Below, piece after piece: positions 1-11,053 of a stretch of 64,000 bases of DNA. The stretch comes from Adenanthera pavonina (taxonomy: Eukaryota; Streptophyta; Magnoliopsida; Fabales; Fabaceae). The stretch covers positions 8,351,501 through 8,415,500 of the forward strand of contig JAIVEN010000015.1 of NCBI GenBank assembly GCA_026686845.1, read 5' to 3'. Below the pieces are notes generated by a model. It searched no databases, was not told where the DNA came from, and saw only the letters and a list, made by a program, of their open reading frames with translations. Every line of letters starts with the position of its first letter. Position 1 is the stretch's first letter. The translations under genes and the position numbers were made by a program.

Positions 1-180
1 GTGCCAGAGTGGGCAAACAATTTGGATCCATCAGGAAGGGCTGCTTGGGGAGTTCACAATGATGCTAACAAGAAGTTGGTTACTGCTGACGTGGTGGAGC
101 CAGAAATGGTTGAAGCTCATCATAATGGTGTTATTACTGCTACTACCAAAGGAGCCAATGGTGCCAATTATGGTCTATAA
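1..180 (+). CDS. ASN: Asparagine synthetase (glutamine-hydrolysing), C-terminal part of last exon
   Basis: Frame 1 is open from base 1 to a TAA at 178-180 and gives 59 residues beginning VPEWANNLDPSGRAAWGVH. This matches almost word for word the last exon of the second copy at 6989-7231, which is clearly asparagine synthetase B type. The family makes asparagine from aspartate, ATP and glutamine in the cytosol; this piece is the variable C-terminal tail beyond the synthetase domain, so no catalytic residue is visible here. The upstream exons lie outside the window. After the shared stretch the two tails diverge (about 25 residues differ), as expected of an older tandem duplication. The 3' flanks (about 200-360 here and 7250-7375 in copy 2) are also still alignable, for example around GTTGAATAAGAAAAT. 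Whether this copy is functional cannot be judged from one exon. Confidence 0.85.
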   Translation: MPEWANNLDPSGRAAWGVHNDANKKLVTADVVEPEMVEAHHNGVITATTKGANGANYGL

Positions 181-1198
181 ATTGAATATCGTAGAGGTCT
201 CGTTCTGCTGATATGAAATGAAGGTGATGGTGTTCTTGTGTGGAGGGAGTGGTCAATTACTATTCAGGTAGCCGTAAAAGTGTGTTTTGAATGTGAGCTC
301 AAGGACAAGCTGATTGATTATGTTTTAGTTGAATAAGAAAATGCTTGCCGCTCTTATTCGAGAGACGTCACATGGAAACGACCAACTGCAATAAAGTAAA
401 TAAATAAATAATTCCCTACTATTTTTCTTGACCAAAAAAAGAAAAAGCATTCCTCCCTTTTGTTCAATCACGATTCATGTAACAGGGAAAATTACATTTT
501 GACACCAAATTAATAAATTTATTATAAAATAGGATATTCTATTACTCATTTCCCCCAATTTTTTGACTTAATATTTCAAATTTTAATATTTTTTATATCA
601 ATTAAAATCTTTTTTTATAATTAATTTACTTTATCGATCCTTTATTGTAATTTTCCCTTTAATATATTGTTTATATGATATGGGCATATATTCCCACATG
701 CATTGGTATCAATTTGCTTATTAATCTTGAAACAATGAAATGAACCCTAGACGCGCATTGAAGCTTAATTGGCGTTAATGAAATGGGATCGTTGATTTAA
801 TGGGATGTCAATTATGGTATGTTCTTTGAATGAACTTGTATACAAAATAATTTATTGGGTCTAAAATATAAATCTTATTTTAAAAGTTTATTTTGCTCTA
901 AAATATATGTTACATTTGGTAATTTTTAAAATATTAAATATTTTTTATTTATCTTTATTTACAAATAAATGTAAAAGAGATAATAAACTTTAAATGTAAT
1001 ATATTAAATAGGGTACTATTAAAAATAATGTATTTTTTTTACAAATTTAATGTGTAAAACTAACATTCATGATTTCTATATATTTAGTTAAATAGGACTC
1101 ATATTTTGGATCAAAGAGAGTATACTTTATAATAAACTGCATATAAATAATTTAAATTTAATTTATTTAAGTTAAAAATATTAAATATGAAGTAATTA
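181..1198. other. 3' flank of first asparagine synthetase copy, no gene
   Basis: The first 200 bases are the probable 3'UTR, alignable to the 3' flank of the second copy. The rest is AT-rich DNA with stops in all frames; I see no gene or recognisable element in it. Confidence 0.5.
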
Positions 1199-1465
1199 TA
1201 CCCTCCAGCTCTAAATATAGAGTTTTTTGCCCTGATTCTAAATGTAAAACACTCTACAATATATGAGGTATTATTTATTATGTATTTAAAAAAAATACAC
1301 ATATTTAATGTACCCCAAGAAGAGATAGAAAAAGATTAAATAATGGTAGTTTTGAAAAAATATTATGATTTCTAGAGAAATCAAAAAAATTAACTGACAT
1401 TAATTTCCATCTTTAATTTACCTGACCCAGTTAAAATAGTGTTATACTTATATAGAAGAATTTTT
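1199..1465. repeat. MITE, degenerate copy of the family at 10641-10903
   Basis: The left end (TA then CCCTCCAGCTCTAAATATAG) and most of the interior align with the Stowaway-like element at 10641-10903, including the shared words CACTCTACAA, TTTAATGTA and GATTAAATAA. The right terminus is eroded, so the end coordinate is approximate. Confidence 0.55.
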
Positions 1466-2069
1466 TAAGAGATATATCTTGGTCCAAATTATAAGAAAAA
1501 GTAATCATATATTTAGTGCATTTAGGAAATTCCTCCAATGGTGCTCCTCATTTAATTGTATACAATAAATGAGTATCATTAAATATTAGAACATTATTAT
1601 GTAGTGGAGAAGCGACGTTATGGTGAGAGAGGGCATATGCCCATACTTACTTTAGCAAAAATTACAAGATTAATATATATATATAAGTTTGATAATTTAC
1701 ACCCCCTCCCCTAAGTACTTTGAATCCACCTAAATTTTTTTTATTTAAATCAAAATCTATATAAATACATAAGCTTTTTATATTTGTGATAATTAACTTA
1801 GGTCCAATAATTTTGATCTAAAATTTCAAATACATTAAACCCAAACACTAAAAATCTATGATTATTTACTTTTTATTTTTAGAATCAATTTTTTTAGTAA
1901 TAAACTGGCCTAATTATTATAATATTATTTTTTAAATTAATTCACCCCCACTGGTTCAAGGTCTTGGCTCTACCACTGATATTATGCATATTTAAAGAAA
2001 AAAGATTCAATTTAATACACATTTAAGAAGCTAACAATTTTTAACCAATTTTCTTAAAAATTATGAGGT

Positions 2070-2373
2070 ACTATTCTGATCCTATTTATAAGAGAAAATT
2101 TTTTATTTTTTTGGTAGTTTTAAATATAAGGGGACAAAAAAAAGAGTCAACAATGCATTCAATTTTCTTTTCTAAAAGTTAGCCTTCATTAATTTTATGA
2201 GATAAAAAGATTAAATATATTAATAATTTAAATTAGTATTAAATTAAATAAGGATAATTTTAGAAGAAATTTAAAATGTGAAATAAATTAATTAATTTTA
2301 ACTAACTAAAATTATTTTTCTTAAGACATGTGAAGTAATTTTTTTTCTTATAAATGAAATCGGAGGGAATAGT
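2070..2373. repeat. Stowaway-like MITE, degenerate
   Basis: Imperfect terminal inverted repeats are visible: CCTATTTATAAGAGAAA near 2081 and, on the opposite strand at the right end, CATTTATAAGAAAAAA preceded by TATTCCCTCCG. Length about 300 bp with an AT-rich interior and no coding potential. Confidence 0.5.
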
Positions 2374-2977
2374 TATTTTTTCTTTATATTTAAAACCGGA
2401 GGTAGTATTTGATTTTAAATCTAGTTTACTAATTATTAATTGTATCAATAGTTGATTAACACTACTTCATGCACTTAAGAGACCCCTGTTGCCATGATAC
2501 TGCCATGGCCATTTCCCCTTTTTTAAATTAAACATTGTAGATAAAAAATAGATTTTTTAGAAATCATGTAAATATGTATTTTATGCATATTTGAATTGTT
2601 TTAATATTTTTTCTTAATTACTAAAAAATTACATAAAACTGTAAACTGCAGAAATCAAGTTCTCACACTATGGTATTGTTTTAATAAATAAAAAATTCAA
2701 AGCTGTAAAAAAATATTTTCGTGATCCCTAAAAGATTTAATTTTTATTTATAATTTTTAATTAAAAAAATCATACCACAACAGTACCGTAACAAGAGAGG
2801 ATCTCGCGAGAGAGAACTCATAAATGAATAAATGTTTGTAACGGTTATATGCCCAATTACTCACTTCAAAAGACAAGCATGCGTGTGCATTGGATTCCAA
2901 TGTCAATTTTTGGAAAAGAAGCTCTTAAAAACAAATCTCAACATTGCACAAAAGAAATATTATTCAGCACTTGCAAT

Positions 2978-3608
2978 TAATGTTGTCAGAATTATATCAG
3001 ACCAGACGGTTCAATCAAGAATTAATATCTAGTCTGGTCCAGTTAAGGATAAGGATCAGGAGAATTCAGAACCGATTAAGAACTGATGAGAACTAATTAT
3101 GAACCGGTAGAACCAGTTTGAATTGGTTCCATATTATTTTTTTAGAAAAAAATTTAAAATATTTTTTTAGTTTTTAAGATAAAATGATATCACTTTAAGT
3201 ATAAAATACTTTTTCTTTATATATTATAATATTATATAAGCATTATTAGAATATATAATTATTAAAAATTGTATATTTGCTTAATAAATAATATAATAAT
3301 AGATTATTAATTTATTACTTTAAACTCAAAATGTGATTAGGGATGAATATTAACTTATTTATATTTAAATATTAAATTATAAAATTTATTAATAATTTAT
3401 TTATGATAAATAATATATTGATAATTCGGTATTATTTAATTTAATATTTTAATTAAGTCATAATATTTGTTTAAATTTGTATTATTTATTTTAAATATAT
3501 TATTTTAATCACTACTGGTTCGACCCTATTTAAATCACGATTGAACCATTTAACCTTAAACTTTGAATTAGTATTCTGTCCGATTTAATACTCAATCCAT
3601 TTATGACA
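2978..3608. mobile_element. Non-autonomous DNA element, possibly MULE-like
   Basis: A 9-bp direct repeat ACTTGCAAT occurs at 2969-2977 and 3609-3617. The segment between them begins and ends with short inverted TGTCA words (2983 region and 3604-3608) and has GGTT/AACC-rich subterminal parts around an AT-rich core without reading frames. A 9-bp duplication is typical of Mutator-like elements, but the left inverted repeat starts a few bases inside the duplication, so the class assignment is tentative. Confidence 0.4.
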
Positions 3609-3805
3609 ACTTGCAATGTTAAAGCAAAAAATTTTAATCAATAATTGACATTTCTCTTCTTTGGCTCTCTCCCAAAAGCCAACCAACCGGGTCTTGATGT
3701 TTTCTTTTGGACAATACCACTCTGGCCGCCATATTATACTCATTACTCCTCCTTTGATCTTCCTTTTCTCTTTCCTTCAATCTCAGTTTCTCATAAGTCA
3801 CAACC

Positions 3806-6800
3806 ATGTGTGGCATACTAGCTTGCCTTTGGTGCTCCGATGACCCACTTGCCAAAAGGGCTCGCATAATCCACCCTCATCATCATCAGTACTAGCAAGG
3901 ATGATGGCAGTTATAATATCATATTATCTGATGATTATATAGCATAACTAGCTAGCCTTTTACCTGTTGTAAACCATACATAACTATATGTCTATATGTA
4001 CCCATGACTATCTCATAAACTTTGCTCGATCTCGCAAGATCAATTCGTTGATATGATCATTGAACGTTGCAAGTTGAAGCATGGGGTCCTGATTGGATTG
4101 GAGTTTTCCAAAACGAAGGCAACTATTTGGTTCATCAGCGATTTGCAATTGTGGATCTCACATCCGGAGGAGATCAACCCCTCTTCAATGCAGACCATAC
4201 TATTGCTGTCATGGTAAGTATTAACTTTGTCCTTCCGTAGTCGTTGAAGTAGTTTACGAGTGAGCAAAGGGCGATTGAACATGAACATGAGTTAATATAC
4301 ATTAATTTCAATAAGGCAACTGGAGTGATATACAATCATAAAGAGCTGAGGAAACAACTGCCCAATATAAATTTTCGAACCAACAGCGAATTCGAGGTGA
4401 TTCCATACCTGGTACGTAACACTATACCGGCATCTGACATCAAAAATTGACAATATTTATATATATATATATATATATATCACGTAATGGGGAATAAATT
4501 TCGTTCCAAAAAAGATTTTATATTAAGGATGTACGTAATATTTGTTTCATAGTACGAAGAGTATGGAGATCAAAATTTTGTGTACATGTTGGACGGGATA
4601 TTTTCATTTGTGCTGTTGGATACGACTTCCTAGTTGCTCGGGATACCATTGGGATTACATCCCTCTACATTGGCTGGGGAGAAAGACGGTATGGATATAT
4701 AATAGTTTAATTTAGACTTTATCTTGAACTTGCTCTATTATTTATGATTAATTTTCAAAAAGGGAATGAATTCTATTAACCTGAATTGTGAATTCTATTA
4801 ACCTGAATTGTTAAAATGTCTGTTCAGCCTCGGTTTGGGTATCATCAGAATACAAGGCCATGCATGAAGAATGCAAACATTTTGAAAGCTTTCAACCCGG
4901 TACTTTGTACTCCAGCAAGAACAAAGGATTTCGTCGATGGTACAATCCTCCTTGGTTCTCTGAGGCCATTCCTATTCCTTCAACCCCATATGGCCCCACG
5001 GTTTTGAGACATGCCTGGGAAAAAGTAAATTTACCCTCATTATGTATATTTAGCTAATAATATTTGATTATTATAGCCTGTCTTCGTCCAGTCAATTAGG
5101 TTAGGTTTGGGCCGAAGCTCTGTCGTTAGATTAACTGCACCTAAAGTTGCTGAGACCAACAGCATCCACACAAATATGTTTTGAATGGACAAAAAAAAGG
5201 GCTTTTTTCTTAAACGACCCCGATTGTATAATCCTCGTGTTTTATTAGGGTCCAGCATGTTTTGCTGGCCAAAAAGGATTAGCATGTTTTGATATCTAAA
5301 GGACAAGGAGTCAAGTAACTGAAGCACGAGACACCCGTGCTTGTTGTCCTTTGGTTTGGGAAAATATGACTCACGAACTGAACTTGGTACCCACAGGCTG
5401 TGATAAAGAGGTTGACGACCGATGTGCCTTTCGGTGTGTTACTTTCTGGAGGTTTGGACTCCTCGTTGGTTTCATCGATCACTGCTCGTTACTTGGCTGA
5501 CACAAAGGCCTGAAGGCAATTGGGAACAACCGTTTCATTCCTTCTGTATTGGCCTGCAGGCGAGTTCTTCATTCCATTTAAAACTGGGAAAACAGAGCAG
5601 AGTTGATGGAATTTATATTCAGTAGTTAATCTTGATATTGTCTTCCCAAGCTGGGCATGCAGGATTCACCAGATCTGAAGGCTGGAAGAGAAGTTGCAGA
5701 TTTCTTGGGAACAGTTCACCATGAGTTCCACTTCACTCCTCAGGTACTATTAATAATAGCTTCTCATGTGTAAGCTTTCACCATTTGCTTACTTATCTTG
5801 AAGAGCTAAAGGCTATACAATTTCATTTTTTGTGTGTGCAGGATGGAATCGACGCCATTGAAGATGTGATCTACCACGTAGAGTCATATGAGCTCACAGC
5901 AGTTAGATCCGGCATACCCAGGTATCTGATTTCTCGCAAGATAAAATCACATGGAATCAAGATAGTGCTCTCGGGAGAAGGCTCTGATGAGATCTTCGGA
6001 GGATACTTGCACTTTCACAAAGCACCCAACCAGGAAGAAGCCCACCAAGAACTGTGCCGCAAGGTATCTCACGTGTCACATCTACATGAGCCACTCACTT
6101 GTTACAATGTTCTTTCAAATAAATTTAATACAAATTGTTGTTTAGAATATGCAGGTTAAGGCACTGCATCAATATGATTATTTGCGGGCAGACAAAGCAA
6201 CATCTGCCTGGGGCCTCGAAGCTCGATTCCCTTACCTCGATAAGGAGTTTGTAAATGTTGTTCTGAGTATTGATCCTGATTTTAGGATTGTAATTATTTT
6301 TTTTAATGGGTAGTCAAATAGTTTACAGAATCTATTCTGTTAAAGATGGTGATCTTTTCTTCAACACATGCAGGCTGGGCAAAGACGAATTGAGAAATGG
6401 ATTCTGAGGAATGCCTTCGATGATAAAGAACGTCCCTATCTTCCACACGTGTGTCCCCTGTTCCATTGACGACTCTTATGGGATATTCAAATGAAAAAAA
6501 TTCAACCTAGAGTTACTAAGACATAGATAATTATGCGAAAGTCTTGCATATGTGCAAATTTATACAGTTAACGTGTAATGTATATATGATTGGGTGCAGC
6601 ATATACTGTGGAGACAGAAAGAGCAAATGAGTGATGGAGCTGAGTATAACTGGATTGATGCCCTCAAACAGCATGCTGCCAAACAAGTAATTAACATAAA
6701 TCTTACCTTTTTCCTTTCTACTCACATATATATATACGATGATCACCCTATCTTTCTCATCTAATTATTCTTCCAACTTCATCTGCACTAAGGTGAGTGA

Positions 6801-7231
6801 CAAAATGATGCTGAATGCTGCACGTACCCACCCACTGCACACTCCAGCTACAAAAGAAGCTTATTACTACAGAATGATCTTCGAGAAGATCTTCCCAAAG
6901 GTGACTTCTTTAAGCAAGCCCTCTCACATATAATTATAAGTACAAAAGAAATAGACGCTAATGTGTACGTTTTTAATTAATTATGCAGCAAGCTGCGAGG
7001 CTGACAATCCCATGGGAACCAACTATTGCTTGCAGTGCCCCAAAAGCCCTTCATTGGGTGCCAGAGTGGGCAAACAATTTGGATCCATCAGGAAGGGCTG
7101 CTTGGGGAGTCCACAACGATGGTAACGAGAAGTTGGTCACCACTGACGTGGTAGAGCCAGAAAAGGTTATGGCTCAATACGATGTTGCTTCTACTGCCAA
7201 CGCTATCAATGAAGCCAACAGTCGTCAATAA
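3806..7231 (+). pseudogene. ASN: Asparagine synthetase, tandem copy with frame breaks
   Basis: Thirteen exon-like blocks follow the plant asparagine synthetase order. The start ATG (3806) gives MCGILA with the N-terminal nucleophile Cys2. Later blocks, with approximate borders: glutaminase part to 4213, 4316-4411, 4553-4688, 4828-5024, 5397-5559 (PP-loop LSGGLDSSLV), 5663-5743, 5842-6063 (SGEGSDEIFGGY), 6155-6289 (WGLEARFPYLDKEF), 6374-6448, 6600-6686, 6793-6900 and 6989-7231. Damage: exon 1 runs into TAG at 3893; one base is missing in the LKH-RGPDW motif near 4082; about 7 bases are lost near 4623, putting a stop in frame; and the frame shifts near 5512 after the PP-loop. The exon ending at 5559 is followed by GC rather than GT. 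The synthetase half from 5663 on is clean. I read it as a recently disabled duplicate; sequence errors are the alternative for any single lesion but hardly for all. Confidence 0.8.
4458..4480. repeat. AT dinucleotide microsatellite
   Basis: About eleven TA units inside an intron of the asparagine synthetase pseudogene. Confidence 0.9.
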
Positions 7232-7725
7232 TTGGATGTCCCGAAGGTCTTTGCTGATATGACATGGAAAGTGAGGGTGTTCTTGTGCTGAGGGGATTAA
7301 ATTTTGAGCGAATGCACAAGGTTCAAGTTTCAGTTGAATAAGAAAATAGTGCCGCTTTTTAATTAGAAAGCAATGCTTACCACTTGGAATTAAGAGATGA
7401 ATTCGGATGATGTGGATGAAATTGCTTCGTTTGGTCGTAAGAAGATACGAGGTTATTTTAGTCTTAAGACATGACACTGTAATAGATTATTTGGAACAAG
7501 CCGCAAAGCGGTTAGGGAAGTTGCAAAATGGTCGTTGCAAGACGAATATGGCAGTTCCATTGTACTGCTATACTAGAAGTGATTACTGATGATAGAAGAC
7601 ATGAGTTTCATATTTCAATTTTGATAAAAGATCGGAACAGCAAAAACAAAATAATGTAGAAGCCCAGTGAACGGACTTCACAGATAGAACCCAAAATCCA
7701 TTCAGTGTGTGTTACATGCTATTAA

Positions 7726-7890
7726 GTGTCTGTTTGATTTATTTTTTTAAATAATTACAATTTGTAAAAATAAAATTTAAATAAAAATAGAAAAATTTAC
7801 TTCAAATCTATTTAAATAATTTAAAAAAAATAATAATTAAAAATTATAGTTTGGTTTACCTCTATAAGTGATTACAAAATCAAACCTACG
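7726..7890 (+). repeat. Small DNA element, GTGCCTGTTTGG family, copy 1
   Basis: Begins GTGTCTGTTTGATTTATTTT and has an A/T-only interior resembling the copies at 23279-23452 and 35200-35373. No coding capacity. Confidence 0.45.
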
Positions 7891-8187
7891 CATAAGCTAA
7901 CAGAACCTGAAGGCCTCTGACTATGACTGTGAACCACTCACACGGCAGTCTATGGGGTAATTGTAGCATTGGAACGCTGAATCCCCTCATGATATAGTAG
8001 ACAAAGGCCAATAAAAAAAAATTTTAATCACAAGAAGGGGCAAAAATTAAACTCATTCATTGCAGGAGATTATGGTACCAATTTATAGTACGCCTGCATC
8101 GATATCAGGAGGAGTCTTCGGTCCCTCCTGTGCTCAAATCAAAAAACTTCACCCAACCTAAAAAATAAAAACAACACACACACGGAA

Positions 8188-8302
8188 GTAGGTGATATGG
8201 GATAATGTAGTATTCTGTTCATTTTGTTAACTTAAAAAACAGTGGTAGGTGATATAGGATAAAATAGTATCCTGTTCAATTTTGTTAACTTAAAAAAAAA
8301 GA
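8188..8302. repeat. Two-unit tandem repeat of about 57 bp
   Basis: Units at 8188-8244 and 8245-8302 share GTAGGTGATAT, GGATAA, TCTGTTC and TTTTGTTAACTTAAAAAA in order with a few substitutions. Confidence 0.7.
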
Positions 8303-8713
8303 TTTCAAAATAAGAATGTCCGAGTTTATTAAAAAAAACATGTACGCACTTCAGCACACAGTTAAAAAAAATAATTGTCCACAGAATCATCTAGATGTCC
8401 TCCATTGTACTGTATTTTAGTTTTATAAAAGTCCATGAATAATTAGGTCTGTCAAAAAAAAAACTCTGATGATGAAGTGAACAAGTCAGATATTAATTAT
8501 GGTCTTAAAATAACACCACACCATTCATGAGACAGACAGATGCTGAAATGGCATCTAACCGCTGATGTTGGGTTTGGTCCTACATAATACACATCTTACA
8601 CTCTCACAAAACTATAAAACCAATTAATCCATGAAAAAAATAAATACAAAATTATCTCCAAAAAAAAAAAGAAAAAGGAAAATCAGTGTAACTATGTTTA
8701 ATGATCAGCGTGA

Positions 8714-9526
8714 TCAACAAAGAGGAGCACAGCAACAAGAGGGGCACCTGATTAGACCATTCTCATTGCAAGCCGTACAGGTCTTGAAGCCAGCCTTCTC
8801 TGTGTACATCTTGCGGCTACCATTGCATTCTTCGCAGAGGATGAACCTATATCCACCGCACACGTCACACGCTCCTAAAGCCGCTGCGGGCAAGCCTTCC
8901 ACGATTTTCTTGAGCTCGCCGGTCTCGTTCAGCTGTCTCACCTCCTCCGCGCCTCCGATGTACCTCCCGCCGATGAAAACGCGCGGGAGCGTCACCTTCT
9001 TCTCCCCCAGGATCAATTTCAGCTCCCTCATGTATCCCACGTCCATCGATACATCTCGCTCGTCCATGTTCACCGGAAACCCTCGCAGGATCAGTCGCAC
9101 ACTCCTGCAATCCTCGAACGTCGACCTCACCACTCGCAGGCTCGTGAAGTACACCACAATGCGTTGCTCCGCTTCCGGAATGGTTATTGGTGGCGGCGGT
9201 GTGGGAGGAGTGTCGGGTTGGACGATGAGGGTTTTGGAAGGTGGATCCGGAACTTCGGCATTGGATTTGGGTGCGGGGAGGGAGACGGAACTGGGTAGTT
9301 TGGGTTGTTGTTGCTGCTGCTGAGTTGACCAGGTTCTGAGGAGCGAGCTGGCGACTCGGACGCGGTGGAATACGGTGGCGGCGCGGCAGGAGGAGGGCTG
9401 TGGAGGCTCGTCGAGGCAGAGGGTTTGAATGTCTTTGAAGGAGGAGCAGGAGAAGGAAGACGAAGGAGACGACGATGACGACGTGTTATGAATCCGAACC
9501 GTTGATTTGCCCCACGACCGCCACAT
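8714..9526 (-). CDS. Glutaredoxin-domain protein with CxxC zinc-binding tail (At5g39865-like)
   Basis: A single-exon gene of 270 codons from ATG at 9526 (MWRSWGKSTVRIHN). Residues 1-115 are serine/proline/glutamine-rich, including the FSCSSFKDIQTLC motif of this plant family. A glutaredoxin-like fold occupies about 123-211 (IVVYFTSLRVVRSTFEDC, then TLPRVFIGGRYIGG). The usual CPYC or CGFS active site is absent, replaced by the SLRVVRSTFEDC type, so classical dithiol redox activity is doubtful. The tail has four CxxC pairs at about 220/223, 231/234, 250/253 and 261/264, expected to bind zinc. Molecular function in plants is poorly defined. The frame stays open upstream to an ATG at 9808, but those 94 extra codons look like translated 5'UTR (phenylalanine-, serine- and proline-rich); I chose 9526 because the family begins with MW-type starts. 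Confidence 0.85.
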   Translation of the reverse strand: MWRSWGKSTVRIHNTSSSSSPSSSFSCSSFKDIQTLCLDEPPQPSSCRAATVFHRVRVASSLLRTWSTQQQQQQPKLPSSVSLPAPKSNAEVPDPPSKTLIVQPDTPPTPPPPITIPEAEQRIVVYFTSLRVVRSTFEDCRSVRLILRGFPVNMDERDVSMDVGYMRELKLILGEKKVTLPRVFIGGRYIGGAEEVRQLNETGELKKIVEGLPAAALGACDVCGGYRFILCEECNGSRKMYTEKAGFKTCTACNENGLIRCPSCCCAPLC

Positions 9527-9808
9527 TGAGGGGAGGGAGAAAACGAGCTTTCTCCTGCGGCAGGATTGAATTGAGGATTCGCAGAAAATTGGTGGAAATT
9601 GTGAATTAGGCTTTGGAGTAGGTGAAGTAGAAAAAGGGGGGAAATTGGAATTGAATTTAAAATCGCAGAAAATGGGTATTGAGGAAGGATCGGGTTTGTT
9701 GAGCAGAAAGAAGGTAGGGTGTAACTGCTTAAAGTTTAGGCGTTGGTGATTGAAGGAGGAGCTGCAAAAGCGGGTGAAGTAGCAGAATGAAAGGCTTGGG
9801 ATACTCAC
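9527..9808 (-). other. In-frame upstream extension or 5'UTR of the glutaredoxin-like gene
   Basis: Ninety-four codons in frame with the gene, opened by an ATG at 9808 and with no stop before 9526. Composition is biased to F, S, P and N and lacks a recognisable domain. Most likely 5'UTR; if translated it could act as an organelle-targeting leader. Confidence 0.5.
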
Positions 9809-10179
9809 TGCATTTATTTATTGTTTCTCTTTTACACTTTTTTTAACTGAGACCAGTGAGAAATTTGTGTTAGGATTGAAGGAGGGGGTGGTTAAGGTGG
9901 TTGAGGGGTTGGATTTTTTTGTTGCTTTGATGGGAGGGTTTAAGAGAGAGAAAGGAAGAATGAGACCTGAGAGGCCCTAATTAAAAATGAAAAATGGCCT
10001 GATTGATTATAGATGAGAGAAGCCTTGTTTTTAATTTCATGAGTAGTGGGGATCTTTTATCCTAATCGTAATTACTACTATGTTCATTTACGCACACCGA
10101 TACAAAAGTAGTCAAGACTAGTACTAATTAATAATTATCATCACCCTACATTAATCACCCTTCAAACTCGAGTGCTTGA

Positions 10180-10441
10180 TTTTATTTCCGTCTGTATTAA
10201 ATATAGACTCATTTAGTTTAGTCTTGAATATATAACTCTTTATTATATATAAAATAATATTTATTATATATTTTAAAAAATATATTCTTAATGTATCCAA
10301 AAAGATAAAAATAAATTAAATAAAAATAGTTTTAAAATTGTATTGTGATTTTTTGAGATATCAAAATAGTTAATTAATAACTTCTATCCTTAATTCACAT
10401 AATTTAATTAAAAATGTCTTATATTAATGATCAAAGTCTGG
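10180..10441. repeat. MITE, second degenerate copy of the 10641-10903 family
   Basis: Aligns along its length with the element at 10641-10903: TAAATATAGACTC at the left, TTCTTAATGTATCCAAA in the middle and GTCTTATATTAATGA at the right. Confidence 0.55.
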
Positions 10442-10501
10442 TTCCATATTATAAGATACAAATAACTAATTCATAACGTTAAATTTATTAGAAATTCAAA
10501 A

Positions 10502-11053
10502 TATTCCCTCCGTTTCTTAATATAAGAAATAAAAGACAAAATCATACAGACCAAGGAAAGTAATAAATTTATCTGGAATATAAAATAGTTTCCAAAAATA
10601 CCCTCATTTAATGTTAATAATTTTTCTATCATGCAATTAATACTCCCTCTGGTCCTATATATAGGACCTTTTGTTCTGGTCCTAAATATAAGACTCTTTA
10701 CAACACACGTATTTATTATATATTTCCAAAAAAATGCCCCTATTTAATGTATCCAAAGAGAAAGAGAGAGAGATTAAATAAGGGTAGTTTTAGAAAAATA
10801 TTGAACTTTTTGGGAAAATTGAGGTAGTTAATTATTTTTAAATCCAATTCTTAATCCACGTAATTCGGTTAAAAGGGTCTTATATTAATGACCAGAGGGA
10901 GTACAAATAAATTATATTGAATGCATACTATCTTAATTAGGGATATTTTAGGAAAAAATTATTAAATACACCAAACAAACTCCATGTATTCCTTATATTT
11001 TAAAACACAGAAACTCTTTCAATTGTCCCTTATATTAAGAAACGGAGGGAGTA
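10502..11053. mobile_element. Stowaway-like MITE split by a second MITE
   Basis: Terminal inverted repeats CCCTCCGTTTCTTAATATAA at 10506-10525 and its reverse complement at 11030-11049, flanked by TA. Removing the insert at 10641-10903 leaves about 289 bp, normal for Stowaway. No coding capacity. Confidence 0.8.
10641..10903. mobile_element. Stowaway-like MITE nested inside the element at 10502-11053
   Basis: Ends TACTCCCTCTGGTC and GACCAGAGGGAGTA are perfect inverted repeats with the TA target. Length 263 bp. It is the best preserved of three related copies in the window (others at 1199 and 10180) and is younger than its host element. Confidence 0.8.

Larger units (their letters stand above)
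7232..8713. other. Intergenic between asparagine synthetase copy 2 and the glutaredoxin-like gene
   Basis: The first 150 bases are the probable 3'UTR of the pseudogene, shared with copy 1. A small MITE lies at 7726-7890 and a two-unit tandem repeat at 8188-8302. The genes on either side converge, so this is shared 3' territory. No other gene is visible. Confidence 0.6.

Noticed and set aside
8631..9323. 230-codon plus-strand frame
   Set aside because: Antisense shadow of the glutaredoxin-like gene; it has no domain and mirrors the bias of the real gene.
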